DNA of 64,000 nt from Notospermus geniculatus (GCA_002633025.1 NMRB01000190.1:380100-444099), one strand, 5' to 3'. Positions 48,101-62,998 are shown, counted from the first letter of the stretch. Translations and numbers: made by a program. The notes: generated by a model not told the origin, from the letters alone.

Positions 48101-50245
48101 GTTTCCAGACTTGCCAGAGCGGATCTGGTTCAAGAGAAGACAATCAAGATGGCTGACTGTTCCTGGCCAACGACATGGATTCTCAAGTGAATACAGCCTA
48201 CAACACAAGGGTAGTTTGCAGGTGCTGACAACAATGGCTGGAACAATAACAGTCTCCCAAGACTCACGACCAAAGAATCCGATTCACTGTTTTGAAGTTA
48301 TCAATGGTTTGGTGACAATCCCTCATTAAAAGTTCATGGCAACCGTTAAATGTTGAAAGGTCGTCGTAGCGTGTTTCTTTCTTTGTCTCCGGATGAGATT
48401 TCAATGGCGTTTGGTAGAGAATCGGAGGTCGGTAGCGTGAAATAACATATCCCTGGCCGAGAAGATACAGAAGGAGCCGGTTAGGCCCCCGGGGGATTCT
48501 GCCCGTGCCGCTCACACGATCATCACCAATGTAACACCAAGGAGATTGCCTTCTTTGTCTGCTGACCTGACCGGTCATAGCATCTGCTTAATACTAAGAG
48601 GGAAGGGATGGGCTATTGTCAAAAATGGTCAAAAATAGAACCAAAAGATATTTTGATCCCAATTCCATAACGTTTGATTAAGAAGAGAGGAGCGTTACCT
48701 CTTGCTGCCATCTTGATGTGAGATGAATGATTCACCACCCACCAGTATCTATCAGATGAACACTTTAGGTTATTCACTACATCACTGCCTACAGCTGCTA
48801 ATGTTACTCATTGTGAAAGAGATTATTGTAACGCGAATGCTGGCCATTTTTTTTCAACAAACGATTTATCGAGTTGAGGAACCGTATTTGTACAGCAAGC
48901 GTTTTTCTTTATGAATGTATGAATCAAATTGATATCCTTATTCGGTGACATGGATGTTTTTGAACACATTGGCGAGACGACCAAGGAACTTTTATGGGAA
49001 AACCAGGTTTTGATAACGGAGTTTGACCCAGATTGACAGAGAGATAGTTTGTTCTCTTTGAACCAATGGTTGACGAGGACGCAGCTTATGAACAGGAAGA
49101 GAAGTGGCGAATGAAAGGAAGACATCTATAACGAGGATGTCCGAGGGAAACCGAGAGAGTCTTCGGGAAGTGAGTCAGTGACGTCATCTGACCTGGAAAC
49201 AGGCAGATATGACGTCGACTAAGGGATTTCCCACAAGTGAGGGATTTCTCAACGGGATGGCTGGATCGGACATTTTTTGTGCGTAAATTCTAAGAAGCTT
49301 TGTGTGGGAGATACATGAGATAAGGCATGTACTGCATCGTCGGGATCTCTGTCTTCTCACCCCAAAAAAAATTGGTGTCAGACTGCCGACGTATCCGACA
49401 ATCAAATACCCAGAGTACGCTGTGAAAGAATGTATCCAACTCAAGCCCCAGTTCTAAAATAATAGCTTTATATCCAAATAATGTTGACAATGTACATTTA
49501 CACTGCAGGGTAAAAATCGTTCAGTTCAACCTTAATCCATTCAATGTTCCAAATCCCATTCGCGAGCGTTGTCGTGATTTTATCCAATTGTCAAACATTG
49601 TTCTTTTGTTTGGGTTTACATACCGTCGTGATATGGTCGTAATCCACAGGCTGAAACAGCCAAGCGATGATTGCATTGACATGTATTGAGTTGAACAGAG
49701 ATGTTAGTCGCCAATAAAGTGATCATCACTAAATGACTAGTCAGCCTTCAGATGAAGTGCATTGGTGAACAGGCTTATCAACTTTAATGACAAAATATTC
49801 ACTTCAGCAGCGTGAGAATAGTTGTCAACGACAGCTCACAATTTTAATTCTCCTAACCCAATCTGGCCAATCAAAGACGGCGTACCAAAGCAGTTCGGAT
49901 GGAACCTACTTATCAGTATGTTCTCTGCGCGCAAACCTCGCCGTGCCGCTGTGGACAGTGGCATTGCCGTTGCCATCAAACACGAATACGGACGGCTCTA
50001 TGGACCCCTATCTCCCTAATCTCTCCCAAGGGAACCACCAATCAACGCCATCCAATACGTTAGCGGTCTGGTGGCAGAAATACGTTGTCAGAAGCGACCA
50101 AACGAACGAACACAGAGGATGAAATGGGATCATTGCATTCGTAATGCGACACGATCGGCATGGTCAGAACAGGATCTTCACTCAGCATTTAGAATTAAGA
50201 GAATAAGTTAGAAAACGTCACGTGATCAGCTGGAGATACTTTGTG
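45163..50245. other. Gene-poor stretch
   Basis: I see no supported exon between the N-run and the SERTA-domain exon. A 52-bp tandem repeat lies at 45169-45276 (TGATGAAG...CATTGGCCAATCAT twice) and a MITE at 46378-46551. Part of the right end may be the 3' untranslated region of the minus-strand SERTA gene. Confidence 0.5.
46378..46551 (-). mobile_element. GACGTC-rich MITE, copy 7 (inverted)
   Basis: The ends are AATGAGGAAC and GTTCCTCATT, exact complements. The left inner arm is shortened (GGGAGGTGGTTGTACGGAG), while the right keeps GCGCCTCCCAGTGGCGGTAG. The core has CGTCAAAAACAGAGCAAAGC and GGACGAGACGTCG as in the other copies. Confidence 0.85.
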
Positions 50246-51153
50246 CTAAGATTCTGATAACGCTGATATTAACTTATTAAACACATTCTCCATTAACTCG
50301 CTTTGAGTCGTTTGTTTTTCTAATGTCGGACATCGTTCGCTAGAGTCATTTGGGTTTAACACAAAAGCATCATTCCCGATCAAAGTCTCTTTCAAAACTT
50401 GGGGGTCTTTTCCCGGTAACGACCCAGGTGGAGTTTTTGCACAGTCAGATAATGTCAAGTTTGATGTTTTTTGGGCGTCTGATAATGATGGAAGGGAATT
50501 AGCAGTTTCTGTTGTCAGCGGTGACGTCACGGGTGACGTCACAGAGCACGAGACATTGTCATTGTTGCTGAGGCTGTGTAGTATACTGTCCGCTTGTGCA
50601 TCCTCGGCTAATTTATCACAGTCACTAGGTGGCGCTGGCGATAGAGACAAACTGTCATCGAAAATGTGATGACCGTACGGAGAGAGATAACTATTGTTGA
50701 TGACGTCATATCCTATATGCGGCCGGCGCCTGATGAAGGCACCATAGGGAGTAAATCCATAGAACTCTTTCCGCATCTTCTCCTCCCGTATCTCCTGCTG
50801 CATACGTTTCATTGTGTTATTGATGAGCACCGACCGCCGCAGGAACAATTCAGGGTCGTCAATGGCGCGTAGTTTCTGAACAGAGATACGAAGGATTTTC
50901 CTCCGTTCTTCCCGTCGTTGTTTCGGCGTGTTAAGAAATGGCGAGATCTTCTTCGGCCTGACACCGAACTCTGATTCAGAACAATCGGATTCTTCCTCCA
51001 GTTTCCGTTTTTGACCACTCAGTGGTGCCAGGATGGATGTCCGGCCCTCGATATGACCACACAGGTTCATGGGCACCTCGGCCATCTGTCGTTTGCCCGT
51101 CATGGGGTCGTCAGTGGGACGATCAGGGAAGGGACACTCCGACACGGCCACAC
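50246..51153 (-). CDS. SERTA-domain protein (SERTAD4-like), terminal coding exon
   Basis: This minus-strand exon follows a good acceptor (TCTCCTTGACAG) in phase 1 and gives about 301 residues to a TGA stop. A basic KRKLEEE lies about 48 residues in, followed by the SERTA domain about 85-125 residues in: KILRISVQKLRAIDDPE, then FLRRSVLINNTMKRM. The IDDPE plus LRRSVLINN pairing is closest to vertebrate SERTAD4 among SERTA proteins as I know them. The middle is Ser/Thr/Pro-rich and the end is acidic-hydrophobic (ELMENVFNKLISALSES), like the C-terminal activation region of the family. SERTA proteins are nuclear transcription co-regulators acting through E2F/cyclin-CDK or chromatin partners. The start is not settled: an upstream exon beyond 51160 probably supplies it, though in-frame ATGs at 51101-51103 and 51083-51085 exist. 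Confidence 0.85.
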
Positions 51154-54100
51154 CTGTCAAGGAGAAAAGAACACAGCCATATCAAAATTATGAACCAATG
51201 TGTTAGTGAAAAACATTTCTACCAATATAAATAGGCTGCATGTGTTGTGGTCTTGGGAATACCTAAGAATGAGAAAGAGAAATGAGGAGAGAGTAACGTT
51301 GTTCTTATCTGCTGTGATTGCTCAGTTAGATAGAGGTATACCTAATGTTAGGAAATGAAGTGGAAAATCGCCAATTTAGCCCAGTTTACGGTCATGTTCG
51401 AACATGCTGTTAACAGCGTTAATTGCCCGCCCGCTTTCCCAATACCGACAAGTGGTGGCATTCATCGGATGCATCACTCCAATAGATCACCATGATGTGA
51501 TCTTCCCTCGTTATATACACACACCATATCAAACTATGTCATGAAAGAGACCCGCCCGGGGGCTTTCATTGTATCATACCATACCATTTTATCACCACTC
51601 TGTACTTTAGATATAGCTTTGACGCTTTTTTCAGATTTCTAGAGATAATGAATGTCGCTGTATACCAGGTCCACCGTTACTGTGCATAATCCTGGTCTTA
51701 ACGTTATTGATAGCGTGCGCAGAAGATGAGTTATTTTATATCTCAGGCGTCATCATAAATCACATGAAGTTTACTTTATTGAATAAGCAGCACTATGTAA
51801 TGACGTATGGAATATGTTATGACGGGTTCAACTAAGGAATCAGGCATGAATTCCACGTTCTTACCCCCAGCTTCCTCCTGTATCCCCAAACTCTACACCG
51901 AAGGCGCTAAAATTATTAATGGCGGCACTAGCGTCCTTTGGCCACCCAATAACCTTACTCCGACCAGGCACTGAATGGCTGTAAGTGGTGTTATCGGAGA
52001 AACAAGCCGCTAAAAGACTTCACTTAACCGGTCAGGAACTGGTTTGACCTAATCACGTTGATGGGCAATAAGTAACATCGACGTAGACAAACATAACTTT
52101 ACCTAGTATTACTAATGCTATGAGTATCTCCTCGATCTAAAGGCCTAAAGTTCAGGTTAGCTCAGGTAGAGCATTTGTAAATACTAGTAGTACAAACTGT
52201 CATAAGTAGACGAAGGTAAGCAAGTTCCTTGATCGCTTCACAGGAATTAGCCATCCGGCTCAACGATCAGCGAAATTGGTTTATATCGAGAAGACAAGAT
52301 GGCCTCGCTTCTGGAACAACGATAAGAGATAATTGGTTTGTCACGCCTGACTACGATTACTGATCAATGTCAGCCGATAGATTCCAACTTCAGAGCCACA
52401 TGACAGTCGGTTGACCCGTCCACACTCAACGAATGCTGATGCAGCGTTTTAAGTATCGAAGCATACCGGTAATGATTTTACAATATGAAAGGCATATTGT
52501 TCGTGAGTGTACGTCAGGCCTCGGGTTATCTAACAGAGTTATAAAATCAATGGAGCTGACATCTGTGACAGGAGTTCGTGACTGGGTTCACCTGCCCACG
52601 GTATGCCAGCCACCGTATCGTTGATCTATCGATTGTGGCTTCAGCAATGATGTGTAACTCACATATCACGTGGTATCACTCAATCGGAATTATTTTTCAT
52701 TCTTCCATGAGTGTATTGGAAAGTATATCTACTGATCATCAATACGCCTGTAGGCTTTTATCACTTTGATCAGCACTTCATGAGCTGCCATGCCTGTTAG
52801 AGTAAAGTCAGCTTAGATCTGATGTCATTTCGACTTCATTTTCATGTAGGCCTACGGTCTGACGGTGGTCGGCCAATTTTGGCAGGCCAACTCCAGAGTA
52901 CGACGTACACTGTACGATGCGCCAACCTTCCACTATCTTGCTAACAGGTGCTATTCTTGAAAGCTACTGCCCACCAAAAATAGATCCTCTCTTATCTATT
53001 TTTGTGCCCACTTAGACTGGTGGGCGATTTATCCTCCTATTCCTTCCGATCACGCAACAGTACTGTCATGTCACACTATGTATGTGTGTACATAACCAAT
53101 CTGTTCCATTCGTAACTGCATTGTTCCATTGGTACCTCCAAACGATCCAATAATTATCTCCAGCAAGAGTAACATCTGGACATATTATGCATGTGGACCG
53201 TCAGGTGAGATGATACGAACGATAGACGAACAGTGTTGGCTACCGTACTGCACACAGATGGTGCACTCCAGGAACAATCATGTGAATCACAACCAGGGCA
53301 AAGTACATGTATACGGTTGGTGTGACAGGAGAAAAAAGATCACAAGAATAATTATCTGGGAAAACCCTCCAGGAATGAAGAAACGGTCTCGGATTCCTTT
53401 TTATCGATTTGTAAATAAAATTGGATGTTTCCCTGTCAAATGATTACCGTACAATGATATCACATTAGGTCGACCTAAAAAGATCGAATGAGATCTTTGA
53501 CATGCCTGACATAGTTTAAAATGTTAGAGATAACGGCAAGACGTCCCGAGGAGGTATATCACACATTAAGGATCTCATTTATGGACAATAGACGAAATAA
53601 AGACAATTATATGAATGGGAGAATCCAATAGAAATGGATAAAAGATTAGACGCTCCCAGGCTTCCTCTGTATGACGTCACGATAGTCTTTATGATTGGTT
53701 ACTGTGGAGAGCTATGGAGACAGTTTGTGTAATGTTGGTTGTAAGACTTGCGTCTTTCAATAGGAGCTGTCAGCGAGTTGACCACTAGGTGTCACTAGGG
53801 CCCAATTCAATGCATCTAGCGGACCCAGTCATTATCGATCGAGCAGCGATCATAATAGATTTCCTGTACATTTGGTCCGCTAAGACTGTGCTGCCATCTG
53901 TTAGCAATATGCGCGGCTGACTGCTCCTATTAAATATCGTCAATCTCTTTGTAAGTGGTGAAATTGTGTCATTATAAAACAGGAAAAGAAACGTTTCTCT
54001 TCAGATGACGTGTGAAGGAATCTGATATTCCTGATAATCTGATAAAAAAACAACTTGAGAAGTATACTGTTGTAAATGTGTGGGCAAAGAGATATTAATC

Positions 54101-56325
54101 CTCGGGGCTTATTGACAATCACTGAATTGAATAATCTCATAGTAGCAAAACGTAAACGATCAATGACAAATGTATTGGTATTAGAAAGCACTGGTGGACA
54201 ATAGGAAAATCGGGATTCGTGTTAATGACATTCACAAAGTGACACAATTAGAATAATATGGATGGATGTGGGCCACACATCCATGACATAAATAAAAACA
54301 CTATTCTGACCCGACGTTTTAGAGATATATTATAAATTAAACGCCGTGTTCACTATTTTTAAATTGTGTGTCATATCTTCGTTCCACAACAGACAAGGAA
54401 ATTCCAGGGACACCGTGCGACAATACAGTGTCCCCGGCAGGAAGAGCCTCGGATAATGGTGCATTAATGGCAGGAATAGCCAGCCATTCCCCAGGGTTTC
54501 AGGCATGTTGAGGGGAAGATAATGATTGGTGCGCCACCGAAAAGACAGGCAGGGTTTTCCGCCCGGCACCGCACGATGGTCTTGTGATTGCGCAAATCAC
54601 ATGGCCGACAACAGCGTTGTCAAAATGTGGTCAAGAGCATGCACCATCATCACGAGATATTCAAGATATCAAGGTGTACTCTAATATCCGAACAGGAGTT
54701 GAATGTTTCGCTAGAGATGGTGGCTGCACGATGAGTCCGAACACCAGGGTGTGCCCTGGACTGGCTCTATAATTCCTACATTATATCTCATCCACCACAA
54801 AAGGTCGACGGGACGCTTATCTACTGAATTCGCCGGCGAAAAACCCAGGCACAGTATCATGCCTTATCCAAGTGGCACGTGATACTATCCCCACTGAATG
54901 TCGTCAGAGTCTAAAATGCCCATTTTGATAATCTCTGAAAAAGGTAAGCACACATCGTGTGCATACAACGCGTATGGTAAAACAAACTCTGTAAATACAC
55001 AATGGGATCTTGTAAAAGAGGTGATTGGCCTAACGTGTCATATATATTCAACTTCATTTGAGGTCAAGTTCAATAATCTGATACTATGGACATCAATGAC
55101 AACGGTTCGAAATCAACAAATTTAGCGATTGTAAGTTTTTCACTCGGACACTTTTTGGAGACACGGCCATAATTCACGGACAAAAGATTGCTTCATGTCG
55201 TCATCACTAAACTCATATCGAACAGAACTCGCTGCTTTCGCATGGTTAGCTTTGAAAGCATCGAAGCCGGCACTTCATTTACATGTGAATGAATGAGGAA
55301 AACCTTTGTCATGACAGCAATGGCTGATCCGACAACGGAAATTTGACTGACTATGAACTAAAGCGATGAAAGATGAAATAATGAATGCTTGGTGCGGGTT
55401 ATTGTAATACAATAGCTTAATGAGGAGCTAGCAATGGATGAAGTGATGAGTTTCCTAATAAATGGAAACTATCAGATCTTTATTTGATATTTAACACAGA
55501 CACATTGGCCTGTAACGTTTACAACAACAAGCAAAATGACGTGAATGGTTTGGCCCTTCTAAAAGTATCACAGCAGGAAATGCGCTTCCGATATCATTGA
55601 ATATCGATGGAGCAACCATTGGTGTCTACACCATCAGGAATGTTTTTGTCTTTTGTTGTTATGGTAGATCAGCGCACAAGAGTCGACCATCATCTAATCT
55701 TGTACCTTGACATCACATCACATCAGCTGAATGAGTACCGTACATAATGAAATTGAAATTTGCCTCCAATGGGACTGTCATGAAAAGTACACGCACCATT
55801 CTGCTCTAATGTTTTTTGCATAATTGATGATGTATCAAGCTTTAATAGTCTGTCGAAGTTTAGCTTTTCAACAAAATGTTACAGAATGTAGAAGTACCGT
55901 ACCTGATCCAGTCGCACCCATCGATCGTACCTGACGGATTCCACGTCAAGCCATCAAGTGGTCATTGAATTTTAAATCGATCTATGAACTATGAAAAACA
56001 ACAATCGCGGTTTCGATTTCAGAGTAATAAGTTTACTTTGAGTGAGCGATATCAGGTCTGGACGTGTTCCAGGCATTTTGATGACAAACGTGCTAAAGAA
56101 CATGGTACAAGTATAACAAGGTGCTATGGCTGACGGATGTGGCCGGGTCAAAATGGTGCCAACAGTCAAACAACCCACGACTCGACAGGAACGATTTCTA
56201 TTGTTCTCTCGAACCAATACATGTAATTGCCATTCTCTGATCAAGACAAGCACGTGAAGAGAGCAACTTTTGGTTTTGTGTAAATATTTAATGGGTAGTG
56301 GTCAATGAGGACCCTAGCTCACTGG

Positions 56326-56455
56326 CTCAATAGGTGTCACCAGTGGTTAAATCTATTGAAATGAAACTGGCAACTCGGTCCTGATCAATTTCCCACACAA
56401 AAGCCGTCCATTGTATAGGACCGAGTTTCGGTGTGCTGCCCTCTATCGTAGCTAG
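56326..56455 (-). repeat. Second dispersed repeat family, copy 2
   Basis: This is the reverse complement of the repeat at 40487-40610, sharing CTCAATAGGTGTCAC, CTATTGAAATGAAAC, GGTCCTGATCAA and GCTGCCCTCTATCGTAG in the opposite order. Confidence 0.65.
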
Positions 56456-59400
56456 GACGCCCATTGAAGGGGTTCTGCCGAAGTTGGCTCCTTCCCCACA
56501 GAAATTTTGTGGCAATTTGACTGGAATTCTTTGTTTTAAGTTGGATAAGAAGTAAAAGAAAAGAGTAGCCCAATATCACGTTTATGGTAAATAACTGCAC
56601 TTGTCTCGTCGTTTCCTTGTAAAATGAAACAGATCGTATCAGTTAAATATTGATTTTCATAGCAAAGATCGAAACCAAGCAAACATGAAGAGGAATCAAT
56701 ACAGAATTCCGATACTTCATGTGGTTATTTGGAGGGTACATCTGGACGGTCGACTGTCCTATAACGATACCTGGCCATGTATACAGTGGCGGCATGAAAA
56801 AACAACACGTCCCAGCTTCCCTACGTTGACGGCATTAGTTGATTCAGGTGTCGCTCAGTTCACCAGGATCGACAGTCCATCTCGTTGGCAATGAATCTTC
56901 TTGAGTCATAAAAGATGCAGATATCTGTAGCCGACTACTAAAGTCACAGTGACCAAAATGCAGCAAATAAAGGCCTACATTACCATGTATAACTGAGGCG
57001 AAGGGCTGTGGTTGTAGTCCGTTTACATGTAGGCTACACATCATCAGACAAGGTTCCAAAAGTTGGCCATACCTTGGCAGGATTTTTCTATTGTATTTTC
57101 AGAGTACGACACCTCCTCGGAGATGTGTAACGTTCACTATTATATCACTCATGATGAGCATTTTTAAATCTTCGGATGTGAGGTAACCCGCCTACCTTTG
57201 TGTTACCCCTGAAATGACATCGACCAGGGTCCACACACAGCGCCACAGTCAGTTGTTCAGTACTAATTGCTAATACGGGCAAATCTGACGCTCATATAAA
57301 AAGAGGTGGGTGGCACCCCACTAACCCAATTATTGGTAGTGCGCAATGGAATGGCTGTCAACACAGAGTGGCCAAGTCTTCCCGTTGTACTAGCAACAAC
57401 ACTTCTCTGTCGTGTGTCGACATGAAAAAAAGACTGGTTGCGACGACTGGCGTGGTGTAAACTATGAATCTCTTTGTTTTACCCACAAAGTTTGCCTCGG
57501 CCCCAGGGCCTCGGCCCCATCGTGACTGTCACCTGGTAGAGAGATACCTACTAGTATCACATGATTTACCGATACCAAACACGATGCACTCTCTGACTTT
57601 TCCCGATCGTGTCGACCAATTGATCGGCGCATAATTTCTGAGATACCAGCAATAAACATGTATAAATATGAAAGGTTGGCACACTGGCATCGTACGGTAT
57701 GCTTTAATGTGATACGAATGCAAGAACCTTTTACATTGAAACGAGTTGAGGTTGAAAACGGTTGTTCAACCCGGATACGATACGTTGGTCACGTTCCAAC
57801 CCGTTTTTGGCTCACCAAGAGCTAAAGATAGAAGCATTTGCGTATCTAAGATCGTCACGGTTTACGCGACCAGTGATGAAGGAATCACGAGCTCATCATT
57901 GGATCACCGCCGCCGAGATCAAAGACGCCAGTATTTTTCAGGAATCATTGACTTTCATTGCCCTTTAGGGTCTGTTCCGTTGAACTTACGGAACTGCATG
58001 TGAAAGGAAAGAATATCCCATTGGAAAATAGTCCGTCATCAATCTCCAAATGAAACCACGGTCATACCAGCGGACCCTCTTTCTGGATGACCTCTGCCCA
58101 ATCTGGGAATGAGGGCATCGCATGGCTGTTGCTGTCAATGGACAGAGAGGTGTTCCCCTCGCATGGATCCATCCACCTCAAACATTCCACCATCAGCACC
58201 TGGGATTCTATCATTTGATCAGGTATCTAGTGAGTTCACCTTGATACGCGCCATGCTAATCGATATTGCAGATACTGCCTTTCATAAATGTTCAGCGCAA
58301 AAAATGCATAAAATGAGTTTGGACACAGTGTTGTGCAAAACTTCCTCAGCTAGCTGGGTCTGAAAGGATACAATGTATTTACCATTAATTTGAAACTCAG
58401 TTCCTGCGCCGTCTGGCCTGCAGACGAACAAAGTTGGCAAAACATACCATGGGAAGCCACTTCTTCACTTGACTGCTAGGCTAGGTACTACTCTGACGGC
58501 TCGTACGGACCTTGCAGTCTCGCAGATACCTGGCTCAGCATCCAAAATGTTTCGAGACAAGACAGCGTGTCAGAGAGACAGTCGAGGGTGAATGGAGTGT
58601 TGGGCTAACCATCATACTTGGATTATTGTGACAGGTAGCCTGCAGGCCTAATAAAAACATTGAACCGCACCAAATCCATGGCTGATAAATTCCTAAAGCA
58701 TTTTGTAGTATTTGGTCCGCCGTATGAGGGCCCACGCATGCCAGATAGTACGTTTATCAGCTCAAAACTAGACGACCATTGTTCGTATTTCACTTGGTGG
58801 TTTTTCCAGTGGAGGTCACCAAGTTGGATAAAAGAAGGGGTTCAGGGAGACATTCATGTTATTGCTCTCAGTCAGTCGGCACATTCAGTGAGAACCTAGA
58901 GAAATGCAACACGTTGTCCCCCACTCTCCCACATGCGTGAAGTGTACTCTATGGTTTTCAACTATTGAACCTTACTGTTCTACTCCAGTAATGACTGCCA
59001 ACAGTCTGATCTACGGCTAATATCGGGTTAATAATTAATGGTAGTCATCCACGGTTTATTGTATTGTCATAACATTGCATGTAACGGATAAGTGTAGGCA
59101 GTTATAAATATGTCATATCGCCAACATTCTCCATCTCGAGGGAGCCTCGTCTCTCAGCCTCGGGTCGAGTACCAGCAATGGTAGTGGGAGATTACACACA
59201 GATCAACGATCAATCTATTGAGATGAACTAATTTGTGGCCCACACGAGTTATATAAATAGCAGTTGGTCTATAAGATCATGCCGGTGGGCTGCCCTTGCA
59301 ATAAAATCAGATTGTTTGGTCACGTCAAAGTAACCTTTGATAATTTGATATTGGATCTACACATTTTGACAATGACATTTTTAATACGAATCACGGCGTC

Positions 59401-59500
59401 TGCGTATGGAAGCTGACCATTCTTTCACTCAGAACACAGGGGCACACTGAATGAATCTCATGACCTCCAAACGTTATGGGCAGCGGGGAAAGGTTCCAAT

Positions 59501-59651
59501 AGGGAGGTTTCGAAATCAAACGATAAACGTAAACTTTACGACAAAGTTATTTTTCGTACTACACATTAACCAGATTTTATACTGCATTTTCGGTACAAAA
59601 ATAACGTTGTCATTCACGTTTACGTTTATCATTTGATTTCGAAACCTCTCT
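59501..59651. mobile_element. Foldback element (MITE-like), 151 bp
   Basis: The left arm AGGGAGGTTTCGAAATCAAA, then CGATAAACGTAAAC, is the inverted copy of the right arm GTTTACGTTTATC, then ATTTGATTTCGAAACCTCTC. Further in, TTATTTTTCGTAC pairs with GGTACAAAAATAA. No convincing target duplication is seen. Confidence 0.7.
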
Positions 59652-62600
59652 AATGAAAGCCATCAGACTACCGTTGTACACATTGTGTACTGCTGCACTC
59701 ATCAGTCTAATCAACACGTCGACATAACTAATTAGGCCTATTAATCACTTTCCGTGATATCATTTGGGGTGTTAAATGGGAAAGACAAAATCACAAAAGA
59801 TTTCGTTATTAAGACCCATAAAGGCTCATCACATACTACCGACATGGTAGATACTCGAATTAATGATTGAAATACATAAATGGGCCAAGCAGACGACAAT
59901 CAATTTCTCGTCCGTATATGACAATGTATGACATTATGATGTTACAAACATTAAATCACCATGACCTGGATTCATTGGCTGAGTTCTTTATGATCATGAG
60001 AGATCACAGCAGATTAAACTCTAATGATCGGTTATTATTGTCATGGCTGTTGGTAGGAGACTTTTATCATAAACTTGAATCTCACTGAGTGAGATGTGGG
60101 GCATTAAAACCACTCAGAGCCCACGTNTGGAGAACATGCTGCGTTTATAACACACACCTACGAGGACTTCATGTTAATTGAAAAGCGCACCTTATTAGGA
60201 AGTGTTAGCAGACGATGAATTTCATCCAATATCACCCACCAAGCACTTATTGCCCGCCTACGACATAAACTATGGTCGTTATGACCAAACAATCATTCTA
60301 ATCAAAATTTGACCTCACAAATCAAAGTAAGAAAATATTATGCTTCATTAAATACATGATAGTATCAGCGGCTGGGTCAATTATTAAATACGCCATCATC
60401 GCTTGTGATTACAGCTACAAGTCAATAAAAGTCACCAATAGTTTTCTTTTTCACTGAGTTACAGTGGTAGGCCTATACCAAATTCACAGTAGTAGGCCTA
60501 CATCAAATTCACATCCAGCAGCAGTGATGAAATCCGTGAATTATTTGATCGCCATGTTTTGATGGGAGTGGGTCGAATGGAGCCAAGCGTCCACAAGGCA
60601 CTTGTTTGTCTGTGGTACGTTTGTTTGAATTTGTTGTTTAGAGCGCTTCTCTGATCACCGTCTGACGTACATGTTCAGTGTCCGAGAACGACCGCAATGT
60701 AAAACGAGTGTAAGATATCCCTTGGCCTTGGCACGCATACAACACAAGGTGTGCAATTACAGTGAATTTATAAGTATCATTTGCACATGTCATATGCTAT
60801 TCAGGTCAATACAATATATATACACTAAATGCTTCAAGAAAAAAGTAACAATGTTAGGTTTCGTAGCGAAAATATCTGCTGGATGGATCGCTGAGGAAGA
60901 CTTACCTGGATGAAGGGAGGACACCCGCTGTCTTTGTTAACAATAAACAAACAAAACACAAACCAGGAAAAGAAGGTCTTATTATTGTCATGATGTCATC
61001 ATGGTCAGCACAAAACCCGAGGTACTCTTTTAAAACTAAGATTTCAATCTGATGTAACATCTTTTGTAGGCTACCATGACCAGCATCATCAGCACTCAGT
61101 ATACAAGACTTGTTCATCTCTCGCCGTAAATAAAAAATGCCGATCAACAACATGACGTATGTCAGCCACTCGGCTACAAAGTGCATGTCAGGATCCGGGA
61201 GGCGCTCACTGCAAGTCCGCCTTTCACAACAATAACAAAGAAACGAGTGTTTACCTGTCATGTGCCCTATCATACCAGACGACTGGTAGCAACACGAACT
61301 TTTATTAATATCCCTTGATTGAGACCAGGTTGGGTAGATGTCATCGGGGGTGGTTGCTCGCTGTTCCTCCCTAAGGACACATTGGTAAGTGACCGGGGAG
61401 ATGGGTAATACAAGAGTCATTATATCCAAACATTAATCCACGTGTAAGAAGTCAAGACTAGTCCAGGACGGTGTATACGTGGATACCTGCACGGAGAAAA
61501 TAAAAAGAAGTGGTTAAACATCCCAGCGCACAAAGAATTGGAAAAACTCTCTCTACAGATGTTTGTTTGAATGGTATCAGCATCCGCCACGATTAATCCA
61601 CCAGAATGAACATTGGATAAAATCCGTAGCCGATAAAAGACTCGAGGAGAAAAGTGGTAGTCGGGAGCGTGAACGTGTCCAACCACGGCTACCCAATAGG
61701 TTATCACTGCTTATGAAGTCCCGCCGCCCGAAGATCAATAAACAGAAGATACGTGGATATGTAGCAGACGACAGACAACAGAAATGCATCAGAGCAGACG
61801 ACAACCAGAAACAAACGATTTGTTCACACACAAGGAGCTGGTTGTTCCCTAATGAAGCAAGGAATGCCTTCACATATGAACAACTGCGATGCACTTGTGT
61901 CGAAGAAATTCACCTGGATCCGATAGCAGACGAGAATCACCTGATAAATGGCTTTGAACGGGAGCAGAATCCGTTAGTACTTATGTCGAAGGTGCCAACA
62001 CAGATACTGATGAAGCAAGTAATCATGCTAAGCATGTGTCGGTGACTGAATGCGCCACTATCGGCCGTCCATTAGAACGAATTACTCCTGTCTCGGCTGG
62101 CCAAACAAAGACCTCGAGCATATCCAATAACTTGACAACAATTAACAATATTAACGCCGTCTGCTAAACAGTTGGACCGAACCTCGAAGAGCATGGTAAC
62201 CTACCTGTACCTAATTAACGAGAAGATATGCGAGTATTCCGCGAGTTTTTGGTGAAATAAACTGTTGCCTCTGGTTCTCTTTACTTCCTCTGTTAACGAC
62301 TGGAACAAAATTAATGTACTGAGCGGCATATGAATCCGAGCAGACGATAACTCTCTGTGATTGTTAGGAAGGCACGCGAGTAATATTTACATGACAATAA
62401 TGGTATGGCGGTTCCGTTAGTCGCTGTCACTCCCTTGTGTCGTCTTGGGTGACACGGATAGCGGAGAATGGAATGTGGCTTTCGAAATAACTCGTGTAAT
62501 TCGATACAATTGAAAAGCCTATATCGAACAACACGTCGCGTAGTTTTACTATAATTCCTGGCTGACATAGTGCGGTTCAAATGATTTGATTTCACTCCAA

Positions 62601-62918
62601 TCTCGGCCATGAACTAGGCTACGATCAGAAACGAACAGGAAGTAGTCAATGGGGCAACAATGATCGCAATGTGCAAGTCGGGAAGTCGTGCTTTGTTAAT
62701 CAAAAAGGCATTGACAGTTACTCACCACATAAGAACCTGTTGGTTTCTTTGGAGTAAGTTCAACAGTACGACAATTCTGGATCAGAATCAGATGAACGTA
62801 CACTTCAGGGATAAAGTCACCAAAAGTGGGAATACATATAGCTACTTCATTGGGGGCGTCGACAGAAACAATTCCTCACCAACCGTGACAGTCATGACAG
62901 TGGATGATATGAATAAAC

Positions 62919-62998
62919 GCTAGCAAATGCTTTCACTTCAGATTTGTACAGCTTATAGCCTAGCGCAAAATCCAAGTACTAAAAGCATTTACCAGCCT
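62919..62998. mobile_element. Short relative of the 5261-5390 foldback element
   Basis: The ends GCTAGCAAATGCTTTCACTT and AAGTACTAAAAGCATTTACC are imperfect complements and resemble the inner arms of the element at 5.3 kb. The outer AATGGCTGGTATT part is missing. Confidence 0.5.

Noticed and set aside
60902-61429. 175-codon open frame on the minus strand with one hydrophobic stretch
   Set aside because: No family resemblance, no clear splice sites or start context, and plus-strand frames of similar length occur next to it.
61563-62045. 160-codon open frame on the plus strand
   Set aside because: No recognisable motif; composition is not clearly protein-like and no neighbouring exons were found.
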